NCBI RefSeq assembly: GCF_038024065.1
Contig: NZ_CP150667.1
Coordinates: 2,363,501 to 2,427,500, forward strand
Source: Polaribacter sejongensis
GTDB lineage: Bacteria; Bacteroidota; Bacteroidia; Flavobacteriales; Flavobacteriaceae
DNA: 64,000 bases
Reading direction: 5' to 3'
The notes under the pieces were generated by a model that worked only from the letters and a program-made list of their open reading frames with translations, did no database searches and had not been told where the DNA came from. Within the stretch, counting starts at the first letter, position 1, and every line of letters begins with the position of its first letter. The position numbers and the translations under genes were made by a program. Below, piece by piece: positions 1 to 7,557 of the stretch.

Positions 1-363
1 AAACGATTGCACGCCAATACTTAATCTATTGATAGGTGTTTTAGATAATTCTATTATTTTTTCTTCGGATAAATCATCCGGATTTGCCTCTAACGTTATT
101 TCTGGATTCTCAATTACTGTATGATTTTTATAAACAGCATCAATCAATACTTGAATTTCATCAACAGTTAAAACAGATGGTGTTCCACCTCCAAAATAAA
201 TAGATTCTATAGTCGTGTTTTGCAATTCGTCTTTTCTAATCTCTATCTCTTTTACAAGTGATAAAATCATATCTTCTTTTTTCTTCATCGAAGTAGAAAA
301 ATGAAAATCGCAGTAAAAACATGCTTGTTTACAAAATGGTATGTGAATGTATATTCCAGCCAA
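1..363 (-). CDS. hemW: Radical SAM heme chaperone HemW, N-terminal part (3' end outside window)
   Basis: Translation from a TTG at 361-363 gives MAGIYIHIPFCKQACFYCDF, the HemW/HemN-like start with the CxxxCxxC cluster motif (C11, C15, C18) that binds the 4Fe-4S cluster used by radical SAM enzymes. It continues with FGGGTPS and EANPDD, both family hallmarks. HemW transfers heme to respiratory enzymes. In this frame an upstream stop lies at 370-372, so no ATG start is available; TTG is the best choice (ATT at 364-366 is the only alternative). The gene lies downstream of ruvC, from which it is separated by a repeat-bounded insert. The C-terminal part is beyond position 1. Confidence 0.88.
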   Translation of the reverse strand, partial: MAGIYIHIPFCKQACFYCDFHFSTSMKKKEDMILSLVKEIEIRKDELQNTTIESIYFGGGTPSVLTVDEIQVLIDAVYKNHTVIENPEITLEANPDDLSEEKIIELSKTPINRLSIGVQSF

Positions 364-369
364 AATAAA

Positions 370-410
370 TTATCAATTATCGGTTATCAATTATCGGTTA
401 TCAATTATCG
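370..410. repeat. Tandem 14-bp repeat, about 2.9 copies
   Basis: TTATCAATTATCGG is present at 370-383 and 384-397 and as a 13-base copy at 398-410. It begins only six bases upstream of the hemW start codon. The last nine bases, CAATTATCG (402-410), reappear inverted as CGATAATTG at 779-787 on the other side of the four-helix-bundle gene. Confidence 0.85.
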
Positions 411-413
411 TAA

Positions 414-773
414 CTACTTGTTTATTCTAGTAGTTTTTAAAATAGAAAATAAAATTCTACCTATTTCATCTGCCTTTTCAAAAAGGTCTTTAAAACTCTC
501 TATATCTAAATCCCCACTATCTTTTAATAAATGTAACCAATATTTGGTTTCTAAGCATTCTTTATAAGCAATAGACATTTTAGCAGAAAAATCTGCTTTT
601 GAAATTGCTCCATTAGCTTCAATTATATTTGCACCTACAGAAGTTCCGCTTCTTAAAATTTGTTTTGACAAAACATACTCTTTATTCTCTTTTATTAATC
701 TTTTACTCAATTTAACAATTAATAAAGCCAAATCATAACTTTTGTTTTGTAATGGATTATTTTTTAACTTCAT
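414..773 (-). CDS. Four-helix-bundle protein (23S intervening-sequence protein / Avd-like family)
   Basis: A 119-residue protein with the hallmarks of the S23/TIGR02436 family: a basic N-terminus, LALLIVKLSKRLIKE in helix 1, the central RSGTSVGANIIEANGA turn (about residues 42-57), KMSIAYKECLETKYWL in helix 3 and a final amphipathic helix. Relatives are encoded inside intervening sequences of 23S rRNA genes, as free-standing genes, or as the accessory protein Avd of diversity-generating retroelements. Here it stands alone; no reverse transcriptase or variable repeat is nearby. Its molecular role is unknown. The gene lies between ruvC and hemW, and the flanking repeats suggest it arrived as a small insert. 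Confidence 0.85.
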   Translation of the reverse strand: MKLKNNPLQNKSYDLALLIVKLSKRLIKENKEYVLSKQILRSGTSVGANIIEANGAISKADFSAKMSIAYKECLETKYWLHLLKDSGDLDIESFKDLFEKADEIGRILFSILKTTRINK

Positions 774-815
774 AATATCGATAATTGGTTATTGGTAAAT
801 GACAATTGAAAAAAA

Positions 816-1367
816 TTATTTGATTTTTTTAGGATTTTGTTTCACAAAACTCGCCCAACCAGTATAATTCTTTCCGCCAACTACTTTTCCTGAATTGTAG
901 AAATGACAAACTGCAGCTGCTAAACCATCTGTTGCATCTAGGTTTTTAGGCAAAGTTTTTAAGTTTAAAAGTGATTTTAACATCAAAGCAACTTGTTCTT
1001 TACTAGCGCTTCCACTTCCGGTAACTGCCATTTTGATTTTCTTTGGCAAATATTCTGTAATCGGAATTTCGCGAGACAAACCTGCTGCCATTGCAACTCC
1101 TTGCGCTCTACCTAACTTTAACATTGATTGTACATTCTTACCAAAAAAAGGTGCTTCAATAGCAATTTCATCTGGGTGATACGTGTCGATCAGTTCAATT
1201 GTACGTTCAAAAATAAGTTTTAATTTCAGGTAATGGTCGTCGTATTTTTTGAGGATTAATTCATTCATTTGAATAAATTCCATCTTTTTACCAACAACTT
1301 TTATCACACCAAAACCCATAATTGTGGTTCCAGGGTCAATGCCTAAAATAATTTTTTCTATCGCCAA
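816..1367 (-). CDS. ruvC: Crossover junction endodeoxyribonuclease RuvC
   Basis: RuvC resolves Holliday junctions after RuvAB branch migration. The 183-residue product begins MAIEKIILGIDPGT and carries the four acidic residues of the RNase H-like active site: D11 in GIDPGT, E71 in AIEAPFF, and D144 and D147 in LDATDGLAAA. Length is slightly above the usual 160-180 because of a basic C-terminal tail. A matching -7 element (TAAGTTTG on the minus strand) lies at 1396-1403, giving a leader of about 28 nt. It is divergent from the membrane-protein gene that starts at 1432. Confidence 0.95.
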   Translation of the reverse strand: MAIEKIILGIDPGTTIMGFGVIKVVGKKMEFIQMNELILKKYDDHYLKLKLIFERTIELIDTYHPDEIAIEAPFFGKNVQSMLKLGRAQGVAMAAGLSREIPITEYLPKKIKMAVTGSGSASKEQVALMLKSLLNLKTLPKNLDATDGLAAAVCHFYNSGKVVGGKNYTGWASFVKQNPKKIK

Positions 1368-1395
1368 AGTGGTAGATTGTTTTTGTTTTTATCAC

Positions 1396-1403
1396 CAAAC
1401 TTA
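1396..1403 (-). promoter_or_regulatory. Bacteroidota -7 promoter element for ruvC
   Basis: TAAGTTTG on the minus strand fits TAnnTTTG, about 28 nt before the ruvC start. The divergent element for the next gene (TTACTTTG, 1418-1425) lies only 15 bp away. Confidence 0.55.
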
Positions 1404-1431
1404 CAGATGATTATTTGTTACTTTGCAAACC

Positions 1432-2391
1432 ATGTATAATTCGCTTTCATACAAATCTAAACAATTCTTTTGGTTGATAATAAAACTATCGATTGTAATT
1501 GGCTGCGGATATTTTATTTACACAAAACTAATTGATAACGAGCAGCTAAAATTTACTGTATTTTATAAAAAATTAATAAAAAATGATGTTTTTTCCATCA
1601 AAAACATATTTTTTCTATCTCTTTTTACTTTTTTAAATTGGTTTTTAGAAGTTTTAAAATGGAAATCTCTTGTCGGTTTTGTAAAACAAATCTCTTTTAT
1701 TGAGGCCACAAAGCAATCCTTAGCCTCATTAACAACTTCTTTAATTACACCCAACAGAATTGGAGAATACGGCGCAAAAGCACTGTATTTTGAAAAGAAA
1801 TATAGAAAACAAATTTTAGGTTTAAATTTAGTGGGAAACTTTTATCAAATGCTTATGACCTTACTTTTTGGAAGTTTTGGTTTCTGTTACTTTCTTCTTA
1901 ATCATAAAATTGATATTGATCTGTATCAAATTTTAAAAATTTTACTTTTAGTATTTATTCTAATTCTTGTCTTATTTTTTCTGATTAAAAAACTTAATTT
2001 TAAAGGTTTTACTTTTGAAAAAGTAAGGAATTTTATACAAAATATACCTTTAGCGCTAAATATAAAAGTTGCTGTTTTATCAATGTTTAGATTCTTGATT
2101 TTCTCGCATCAGTTTTACTTTTTATTGCTCATTTTTAACGTTGATATTTCTTATGTTGATGCAATTTCAGGAATCACCTCTATCTACTTAATTGCTTCTA
2201 CAATACCAATGTTATCATTATTTGATGTTGTTTTAAAAGGTTCTGTAGCTATCTGGATATTTTCGTTTTTCAATATAGAACCACTTATCATTTTATCTAC
2301 AACCACTTTAATGTGGATTTTAAATTTTGTACTACCTGCAATTATTGGTAGTTATTTTGTGTTAACTTTTAAGCCTAATTTTACAAAATGA
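1432..2391 (+). CDS. Lysylphosphatidylglycerol synthase transmembrane-like (UPF0104) protein
   Basis: A 319-residue hydrophobic protein with about eight predicted transmembrane segments in the pattern of the UPF0104/LPG_synthase_TM family (MprF flippase-like domain), including the loop TTSLITPNRIGEYGAKALYF that is typical of it. The family moves or modifies lipid-linked substrates; the substrate here is unknown. ATG at 1432 is preferred over an in-frame TTG at 1423, because the TTG overlaps the promoter-like TTACTTTG (1418-1425). The mRNA would then start almost at the ATG. The stop codon overlaps the following glycosyltransferase start by 4 bp (ATGA), so the two are translationally coupled. 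Confidence 0.8.
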   Translation: MYNSLSYKSKQFFWLIIKLSIVIGCGYFIYTKLIDNEQLKFTVFYKKLIKNDVFSIKNIFFLSLFTFLNWFLEVLKWKSLVGFVKQISFIEATKQSLASLTTSLITPNRIGEYGAKALYFEKKYRKQILGLNLVGNFYQMLMTLLFGSFGFCYFLLNHKIDIDLYQILKILLLVFILILVLFFLIKKLNFKGFTFEKVRNFIQNIPLALNIKVAVLSMFRFLIFSHQFYFLLLIFNVDISYVDAISGITSIYLIASTIPMLSLFDVVLKGSVAIWIFSFFNIEPLIILSTTTLMWILNFVLPAIIGSYFVLTFKPNFTK

Positions 2392-3515
2392 TTTGGTTAC
2401 TCATTTTTATATTTACTTTTTACGCAACTCTAATTGTTTGGCTAACAATTGGCTTTAAAAAAGTGAAAGAATTTAAAGGAGTAGCAAAACACCATAAAAC
2501 CTCATTTTCTGTAATTATTCCTTTTAGAAATGAAGCTAAAAAATTACCTATTTTATTGAAATCTATTGCTGAGTTAAATTACCCAAAAGAATTGGTAGAA
2601 TTTATTTTGGTTGATGATGCTTCTACGGATGGTTCTGTTGAGATTATTAACAAGTTTATACATAAACCTCAAAGGTTTTTAAAACCTTTGAGGTTTTGCG
2701 TCATAAAAAACATAAGAACCTCAAAATCACCAAAAAAAGACGCCATTACAACAGCTATTTCTGAGGCAAAAAACAATTGGATTGTTACTTCAGATGCAGA
2801 TTGTATTTTACCTGAAAATTGGTTAAAAAGCTTAGATAGTTTTATTCAGAATAATAATGCAAAAATGGTAGTTGCTCCTGTAAACTACAAAGCTAAAAAC
2901 AACTTTTTAGAACAGTTTCAATTATTAGATTTTATGAGCATGCAAGGAACTACTATTGGTGGTTTTGGAATGGATTTTCCTTTTTTGTGTAATGGTGCAA
3001 ACTTTGCTTATAAAAAAGATGCCTTTATAAAACTAAACGGTTTTGAAGGCAACAACAATATTGCTAGCGGAGATGATGTTTTTCTGTTTGAAAAATTTAT
3101 AATTGCTGATAAAAAAAGTGTTTTTTATTTAAAATCAGCAGCGGCTATTGTTACTACATTTCCTGTAAAAACATGGAGTGATTTAGTAAACCAAAGAACA
3201 CGTTGGGCTGCAAAAACCGGTAATTTTAGTTCTTTAAAAGTAAAGCTAATTGGTTTATTGGTTTTACTCACCAACTTTGTTGTTGTTTACTATTTATTGC
3301 TTGGAAGCTTAGAAATGCTTTTTATTCCTTTTGTGTTAAAAGTAATTATTGATTTGTTTTTATTCTTGCCTACAATTCAGTTTTTTAAACAGGAAAAACA
3401 CTTTTATAAATGGTATCTTTTTGCAAGCTTCTTGTATCCTTTTTTTAGCCTTCTCGTTATTTTTAAATCGCTCTTTTTTAAGTACAATTGGAAAGGAAGA
3501 CGTTTTAAAAAGTAA
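2388..3515 (+). CDS. Family 2 glycosyltransferase, membrane-anchored
   Basis: A 375-residue enzyme: one N-terminal TM segment (residues 3-22), then a GT-A fold with VIIPFRNE (43-49), the nucleotide-binding VDDAST (75-80), SDADC (135-139) with its DxD motif, and QRTRW in the C-terminal third, typical of processive or polyisoprenyl-linked GT2 enzymes. Two or three TM segments close the protein. Substrate is not evident. Residues 93-103 are encoded by a perfect palindromic repeat that has inserted in frame between the VDDAST and DAD motifs, in a surface loop region. It is coupled by overlap to the preceding UPF0104-type protein, suggesting joint work on a lipid-linked glycan. Confidence 0.87.
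   Translation: MIWLLIFIFTFYATLIVWLTIGFKKVKEFKGVAKHHKTSFSVIIPFRNEAKKLPILLKSIAELNYPKELVEFILVDDASTDGSVEIINKFIHKPQRFLKPLRFCVIKNIRTSKSPKKDAITTAISEAKNNWIVTSDADCILPENWLKSLDSFIQNNNAKMVVAPVNYKAKNNFLEQFQLLDFMSMQGTTIGGFGMDFPFLCNGANFAYKKDAFIKLNGFEGNNNIASGDDVFLFEKFIIADKKSVFYLKSAAAIVTTFPVKTWSDLVNQRTRWAAKTGNFSSLKVKLIGLLVLLTNFVVVYYLLLGSLEMLFIPFVLKVIIDLFLFLPTIQFFKQEKHFYKWYLFASFLYPFFSLLVIFKSLFFKYNWKGRRFKK
2664..2696. repeat. Perfect palindromic repeat within the glycosyltransferase coding sequence
   Basis: Two 16-bp arms, AAACCTCAAAGGTTTT (2664-2679) and its exact reverse complement (2681-2696), are separated by one T. It is translated as KPQRFLKPLRF. The form suggests a REP-like hairpin repeat tolerated in frame. 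Confidence 0.85.
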
Positions 3516-3545
3516 CTTCTACTTTAGGTAAATGAATATTTATTG

Positions 3546-3718
3546 CAAACAAGTTTAGCCCTGATTGAAGTAGCAACCTTTATATTCCCTGTTAAAAAAT
3601 CGTCATTGCGAGGAACGAAGCAATCTGTTAACCTTAAAGAGATTGCCACAGTTTACAAAAAAGTAAACTTAGCAAAGACAGCTATAAAAAGATATAATGT
3701 AAAGCAGGAAATAGCTTC
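3546..3718 (+). repeat. Dispersed flavobacterial hairpin repeat, copy A (with nested module)
   Basis: It starts CAAACAAGTTTAGCCCTGATTG and ends AAAGCAGGAAATAGCTTC, the same ends as copies at 22540-22700 and (inverted) 48818-48942. Its interior is replaced by a second repeat, 3601-3680, that begins CGTCATTGCGAGGAACGAAG and ends with a hairpin GTTTAC-aaaaaa-GTAAAC. A 64-codon open frame across the element (3543-3737) is judged spurious. Confidence 0.75.
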
Positions 3719-3728
3719 TAAAAAACTA

Positions 3729-3860
3729 TTAAAATAAAGCATTCATAATATCTTCGGCTTTAAACCAAAGGATTAAAACGAAAGCTAAAACAGCAATTAA
3801 AAAAAGGCCTTTTGTAGGTTTAGATTGCTTTTGTCTTCCAAATTTTCTTTTGAATTCCAT
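3729..3860 (-). CDS. Small single-pass membrane protein, 43 residues
   Basis: A short frame reads MEFKRKFGRQKQSKPTKG, then a hydrophobic helix (L19 to F33), then KAEDIMNALF and a stop. A strongly basic N-terminus before one TM helix predicts an N-in inner-membrane protein. It begins 11 bp after the mnmD stop on the same strand, so it should be co-transcribed with mnmD. No function is recognised. The sharp change from basic to hydrophobic and the tight operon spacing argue for a real gene; conservation in relatives would decide. Confidence 0.6.
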   Translation of the reverse strand: MEFKRKFGRQKQSKPTKGLFLIAVLAFVLILWFKAEDIMNALF

Positions 3861-3871
3861 CTGAATGTTTT

Positions 3872-4543
3872 TTACTCGTTCGTTTTTGTCGTTATTTTAG
3901 TTGCTCTTAACATTTCTCTTTTCCCCGGAGGTCCAGGCAAACGCTCTACTGTTAAACCAACTTCTTGCATCGCTCTTCTAACGCTTCCTTTTGCCGAATA
4001 AGTTACTAAAATTCCGTTTTCTTTTAATGCATCAAACATTTTACGGAAAATCTCTACCGTCCATAATTGCGGTTGTACACGAGCACCAAAGGCATCAAAA
4101 TAAATTAAATTAAACGTGTCTTTATCTTCGATATCTTCAAAAAATTGCTTCCTTTTTGTGAGTGAAAAAGTATCTGAAATTTGATGCTTTTCTTCCCAAG
4201 AAACAGCGTGCATTATATCGAATACAGCACTTTCTTTTTCTGCTTTTAAAACAGTAATAAAATTCATATTCTCTACTTCTTCTGCAGTAACAGGATATGC
4301 TTCTACACCAACATAGTTTATATTTCTTTTTGCTTCTAAATAGGTAATAAAACAGTTTAAACCTGTACCAAAACCAATTTCTAAGATAGATACTTCTTCT
4401 GCAGTAACTAATTTTAATCCGCTATTAATAAAAACATGGTAAGACTCGTTTATTGAACCGTTTTTAGAATGATATTGTTCATTTAAATCGGGTAAATTAA
4501 TGGTTGTAGAACCATCGGAAGTTATTAGAATTTCTCTTTTCAA
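3872..4543 (-). CDS. mnmD: tRNA 5-aminomethyl-2-thiouridine methyltransferase MnmD
   Basis: MnmD methylates nm5s2U34 to mnm5s2U34 in tRNA wobble positions using S-adenosylmethionine. The 223-residue protein has the SAM-binding motif LEIGFGTGLN (from residue 54) and the family block FDAFGARVQPQLWT, the counterpart of the MnmC N-terminal domain motif. It matches the free-standing MnmD form (no FAD-dependent oxidase domain of MnmC). It is followed closely by the 43-residue membrane protein. The intergenic distance to the preceding DUF4920 gene is 34 bp, so an operon with it is possible. Confidence 0.87.
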   Translation of the reverse strand: MKREILITSDGSTTINLPDLNEQYHSKNGSINESYHVFINSGLKLVTAEEVSILEIGFGTGLNCFITYLEAKRNINYVGVEAYPVTAEEVENMNFITVLKAEKESAVFDIMHAVSWEEKHQISDTFSLTKRKQFFEDIEDKDTFNLIYFDAFGARVQPQLWTVEIFRKMFDALKENGILVTYSAKGSVRRAMQEVGLTVERLPGPPGKREMLRATKITTKTNE

Positions 4544-4577
4544 AATATGTAGACTTATTACTTATTGAAACTAATTT

Positions 4578-5084
4578 TTACTTTCTCATTAAAACACCAT
4601 CTGCCTCAAAAGTAAATTCTTTTTTAGGCTCGGTAATTTTTGCTATTTCTTCTTTAGTTTTCCCTGCATCTTCCGCATAATGTTGCAATTCTTCTACAGA
4701 TGTTTCTTGTACAAATGCTTTACCATTTAAAACCACTTCTTTTCCTTGAGAATCTAAAGGCATAAAAAAACCATAATCTTTAAAACGAACCATCGTTTCA
4801 GTTTCTTCATTTAAAGGCAACTTCATCCAACATCCTTTTTTAGAACAAACTTCTTTAATACTAGATGCAAACTTTACATTAATTGTATCACCAGTTTTCA
4901 TGGTTTTAAATTTAGCTAATAACTCTTCTGAAGTAATTGCATTGTCTAACGCAATTTTTTCTCCGAAAGATTCATAAACCACTTCTTGTTTTGGTTCTGA
5001 TGTTTCATTGGCTGCTTTCTTGCCTTCTTTACATGCCGTAAAACCAAATAAAATAACCAAACAAAAGGATATTACATATTTCAT
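4578..5084 (-). CDS. DUF4920 domain lipoprotein
   Basis: A 168-residue protein starting at the ATG at 5082-5084, which places a lipobox (FTAC, C18) after a short hydrophobic signal: MKYVISFCLVILFGFTAC. An upstream in-frame start at 5141 is rejected because the -7 element TACTTTTG lies between (5111-5118). The body resembles DUF4920: MKTGDTINVKFASSIKEVC, SKKGCWMKL and MVRFKDYGFFMPLD. Two cysteines (in the KEVC and KGCW blocks) may bind metal or form a disulfide. It is predicted to be periplasmic and membrane-anchored; role unknown. Confidence 0.8.
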   Translation of the reverse strand: MKYVISFCLVILFGFTACKEGKKAANETSEPKQEVVYESFGEKIALDNAITSEELLAKFKTMKTGDTINVKFASSIKEVCSKKGCWMKLPLNEETETMVRFKDYGFFMPLDSQGKEVVLNGKAFVQETSVEELQHYAEDAGKTKEEIAKITEPKKEFTFEADGVLMRK

Positions 5085-5110
5085 ATTTTCTAAATTTAAT
5101 GAGTATCGAA

Positions 5111-5118
5111 CAAAAGTA
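5111..5118 (-). promoter_or_regulatory. -7 promoter element of the DUF4920 gene
   Basis: TACTTTTG on the minus strand, 26 nt before the chosen start codon; it fits TAnnTTTG exactly. Confidence 0.6.
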
Positions 5119-5174
5119 CATATTATAATGAGTAAAAGCAATGATTAGTTATATCGACCGATGAATATTTTATG

Positions 5175-5182
5175 TACATTTG
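5175..5182 (+). promoter_or_regulatory. -7 promoter element of ilvE
   Basis: TACATTTG fits TAnnTTTG. It lies 22 nt before the ATG at 5205 and rules out a start at 5172. Confidence 0.65.
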
Positions 5183-5204
5183 TCCAATAATTCAATCAAA
5201 AAGA

Positions 5205-6263
5205 ATGAAATCTGATATAGAAATTCAACGTATAGAAAAATCGAAGATCGATTCTGTAGATTTTAACAATCTACCATTTGGTAGTGTATATTCTGACCAC
5301 ATGTTAGAGTGTGATTTTATAGATGGCGAGTGGCAAACACCTGTTATTAAACCTTATGCACCTATCTCATTAGACCCAGCTGCAAAGATTTTCCACTACG
5401 GACAATCTATTTTTGAAGGTATGAAAGCCTACAAAGATGCAGATGATAATACCATGTTATTTAGACCTTTAGAAAACTGGAAACGTTTAAATAAATCTGC
5501 AGAACGTTTGGTTATTCCAGCTGTTCCTGAAGATGTATTTATGGAAGGTTTAAAGAAGTTATTAGAAGTTGATAATAAATGGATTCCTACAAACGAAGGA
5601 AGCTCTTTATATATTAGACCTTTTATGTTTGCTTCTGGAATAGGATTTCACGCTTCTCCGGCAAATGCTTATAAATTTATAATATGTACAGCTCCTTCTG
5701 GCTCGTATTTTTCTGGTAAAGTAAAAGTTTTAATTGAAGAAAAATATGCTCGTGCAGCAAATGGTGGTGTTGGTTTTGCGAAAGCTGGTGGTAATTATGC
5801 TGCTCAGTTTTACCCTACACAACTGGCTATCGAAAAAGGTTACAATCAAGTTATTTGGACGGATGATAATACGCACGAATATATTGAGGAAGCTGGTGCA
5901 ATGAATATTTTCATTAGAATTAATGACACCTTAATTACAAGTCCTACAAGTGATAGAATCTTAGACGGAATTACACGTAAAAGTGTTATTCAGATTGCAG
6001 AGGATATGAATATTGATGTAGAAGTTAGAAAAATTACAGTTTCTGAAGTAATTGCTGCTGCACAAAGCGGTAGTTTAAAAGAAATGTTTGGAGCAGGAAC
6101 TGCTGCAGTAATTTCTCCTATTGCAGGTTTTGGATACCAAGGTTCTGATTATGATTTACCTGAATTAGAAGCTCCTTTTGCAGGAATTCTAAAGAAAGCA
6201 ATTACTGATATACAAACAAACCAAGCCGAAGACCCTTACGGATGGAGAGTAATTATTAAGTAA
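5205..6263 (+). CDS. ilvE: Branched-chain amino acid aminotransferase
   Basis: A 352-residue fold-type IV PLP enzyme that performs the last step of leucine, isoleucine and valine synthesis. Family motifs are IFEGMKAYK (from residue 69), LYIRPFMFA, the PLP-lysine block FAKAGGNYAA with K193, and EEAGAMNIF. Length and ending fit the bacterial BCAT (IlvE type II, about 350 residues). The start is set by the TACATTTG promoter just upstream. A strong hairpin terminator follows at 6291-6321, so it is monocistronic. Confidence 0.93.
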   Translation: MKSDIEIQRIEKSKIDSVDFNNLPFGSVYSDHMLECDFIDGEWQTPVIKPYAPISLDPAAKIFHYGQSIFEGMKAYKDADDNTMLFRPLENWKRLNKSAERLVIPAVPEDVFMEGLKKLLEVDNKWIPTNEGSSLYIRPFMFASGIGFHASPANAYKFIICTAPSGSYFSGKVKVLIEEKYARAANGGVGFAKAGGNYAAQFYPTQLAIEKGYNQVIWTDDNTHEYIEEAGAMNIFIRINDTLITSPTSDRILDGITRKSVIQIAEDMNIDVEVRKITVSEVIAAAQSGSLKEMFGAGTAAVISPIAGFGYQGSDYDLPELEAPFAGILKKAITDIQTNQAEDPYGWRVIIK

Positions 6264-6290
6264 ACAATTTACAGTTAAAATATATTATTT

Positions 6291-6321
6291 AAAAGCATCA
6301 ATTAATTTTGATGCTTTTTTT
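6291..6321 (+). terminator. Intrinsic terminator after ilvE
   Basis: Perfect 11-bp stem AAAAGCATCAA (6291-6301) / TTGATGCTTTT (6308-6318) with a 6-nt loop, running into T residues. Confidence 0.85.
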
Positions 6322-6517
6322 GTGCTTTAAACACACAAATTCAGAATTATTAGAACACAATACATAGCAAAGGTGAAGCTAAAAAAACACACTTTGCTCT
6401 CACCAGCGAAGTTAGCTACTACAAGCTTGTTACCAATTACTTAGCTTTTATTTCATCAGAAAACAAAAAAACTATTTTATAAAAATTAAACATTATTAAA
6501 ATAAATCTAAAGTGCTA

Positions 6518-6604
6518 TTTGTCAATCAAATAAAATACAGTACATTTGCACTCCTTTTTTAAGGAAAATTCAATCATTAATAAACAAAAACTAATAGTGT
6601 AATT
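6518..6604 (+). promoter_or_regulatory. Promoter and 5' leader of rplM-rpsI
   Basis: TTTG at 6518-6521, a 19-nt spacer and TACATTTG at 6541-6548 form a textbook Bacteroidota promoter. The leader of about 50 nt contains the hairpin TCCTT-TTTT-AAGGA (6552-6565). Bacteroidota L13 operons are known to carry autoregulatory leaders, so this hairpin is a candidate L13-binding site. The stretch 6322-6517 upstream holds no gene that I can support. Confidence 0.6.
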
Positions 6605-7060
6605 ATGAACACATTAAGTTACAAAACAGTATCAGCAAACAAAGCTACCGTAAACAAGGAGTGGGTTTTAGTTGATGCAGACGGGCAAACGTTGGGTCGT
6701 CTAGCTTCTAAAGTAGCAAAGCTAATTAGAGGTAAAAACAAACCTAATTTTACTCCTCACGTAGATTGTGGAGATAACGTGGTTATCATCAACGCAGAAA
6801 AAATTGTTTTAACTGGTAACAAATGGAAAGAGAAATCTTACATCCGTCACACAGGTTATCCAGGAGGACAAAGATCGTTAACTGCAACAGAAATGTTTGA
6901 GAAAGATCCTACAAGATTAATCGAAAAAGCAGTAAAAGGAATGTTACCTAAAAATATTTTAGGAGCGGCACTTTACAGAAACTTGTATGTATATGCAGGT
7001 ACAGAGCACAAACATGCAGGTCAAGAACCTAAAGCTATTAACCTTAACGATCTTAAATAA
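6605..7060 (+). CDS. rplM: 50S ribosomal protein L13
   Basis: 151 residues with the L13 signatures WVLVDADGQTLGRLASKVAKLIRGK, DNVVIINAEK, and the KAVKGMLPKN block near residue 115. L13 is an early assembly protein of the large subunit. Its stop codon shares one base with the rpsI start (TAATG), a coupled pair found in most bacteria. It is transcribed from the strong promoter at 6518-6548. Confidence 0.98.
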   Translation: MNTLSYKTVSANKATVNKEWVLVDADGQTLGRLASKVAKLIRGKNKPNFTPHVDCGDNVVIINAEKIVLTGNKWKEKSYIRHTGYPGGQRSLTATEMFEKDPTRLIEKAVKGMLPKNILGAALYRNLYVYAGTEHKHAGQEPKAINLNDLK

Positions 7061-7446
7061 TGGATATAGTACATAAAATCGGTAGAAGAAAAACAGCTGT
7101 AGCTCGTATTTATCTTTCTGAAGGAACAGGAAACATTACAGTAAACAAAAAAGATTACAAAAACTACTTTACTACTGGAACTTTACAGTATAAAGTACAA
7201 CAACCTTTAATGTTAACAGAAAACTTAGAGTCTTATGATATCAAAGTTAATGTTTACGGTGGTGGTGTAACAGGACAAGCAGAAGCTATCCGTTTAGCTA
7301 TTACAAGAGCTTTAGTTTCTATTAACGAAGAGCACAGATTGGTATTAAAACCAGAAGGTTTATTAACTCGTGACCCAAGAATGGTTGAACGTAAGAAATT
7401 CGGTCAGAAGAAAGCACGTAAAAAATTCCAATTCTCGAAACGTTAA
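7060..7446 (+). CDS. rpsI: 30S ribosomal protein S9
   Basis: 128 residues with GRRKTAVARIYL at the start, GGGVTGQAEAIRLAITRAL in the middle and the conserved C-terminal tail ending FSKR. The final arginine contacts the P-site tRNA anticodon loop. It is translationally coupled to rplM by the TAATG overlap. A 145-nt structured gap separates it from rpsB. Confidence 0.98.
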   Translation: MDIVHKIGRRKTAVARIYLSEGTGNITVNKKDYKNYFTTGTLQYKVQQPLMLTENLESYDIKVNVYGGGVTGQAEAIRLAITRALVSINEEHRLVLKPEGLLTRDPRMVERKKFGQKKARKKFQFSKR

Positions 7447-7453
7447 TATTATT

Positions 7454-7557
7454 CAGAATTTATTCTGGACTATATTATATCGAGAACTGTTATTATATTT
7501 TAATATTAAACAGTTTAGCATCTAAATAGTTAGGACTCGAAAGACTACCTAACTATT
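7454..7557 (+). promoter_or_regulatory. Three-hairpin leader before rpsB
   Basis: Between rpsI and rpsB three consecutive hairpins can form: CAGAAT-tt-ATTCTG (7454-7467), AACTGTT ... AACAGTT (7485-7491 with 7509-7515), and a 10-bp perfect stem AATAGTTAGG ... CCTAACTATT (7525-7534 with 7548-7557) with a 13-nt loop, 34 nt before the start codon. No T-run follows, so it looks like a regulatory leader rather than a terminator. Confidence 0.5.

Larger units (their letters stand above)
370..808. mobile_element. Candidate small insert: four-helix-bundle gene bounded by inverted AT-rich repeats
   Basis: A one-gene cargo (414-773) is bracketed by the 14-bp tandem repeats on the left and by a degenerate, related block on the right (779-808, containing CGATAATTG, GGTTATTGG and CAATTG). 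The two edges share a 9-bp inverted match. The block separates ruvC and hemW, which are otherwise oriented as one operon. No transposase or clear target duplication is visible, so calling it mobile is an inference. Confidence 0.4.

Noticed and set aside
414..773. Possibility that the four-helix-bundle protein is the Avd of a diversity-generating retroelement
   Set aside because: No reverse transcriptase, template repeat or variable repeat is present within the visible flanks.
3543..3737. 64-codon open frame on the plus strand
   Set aside because: It lies entirely in a dispersed repeat element, and its sequence follows the repeat rather than any protein pattern.
6322..6517. Possible RNA gene with GGTGA...TCACC pairing before rplM
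   Set aside because: The complementary words are short and scattered, with no promoter or terminator of their own.
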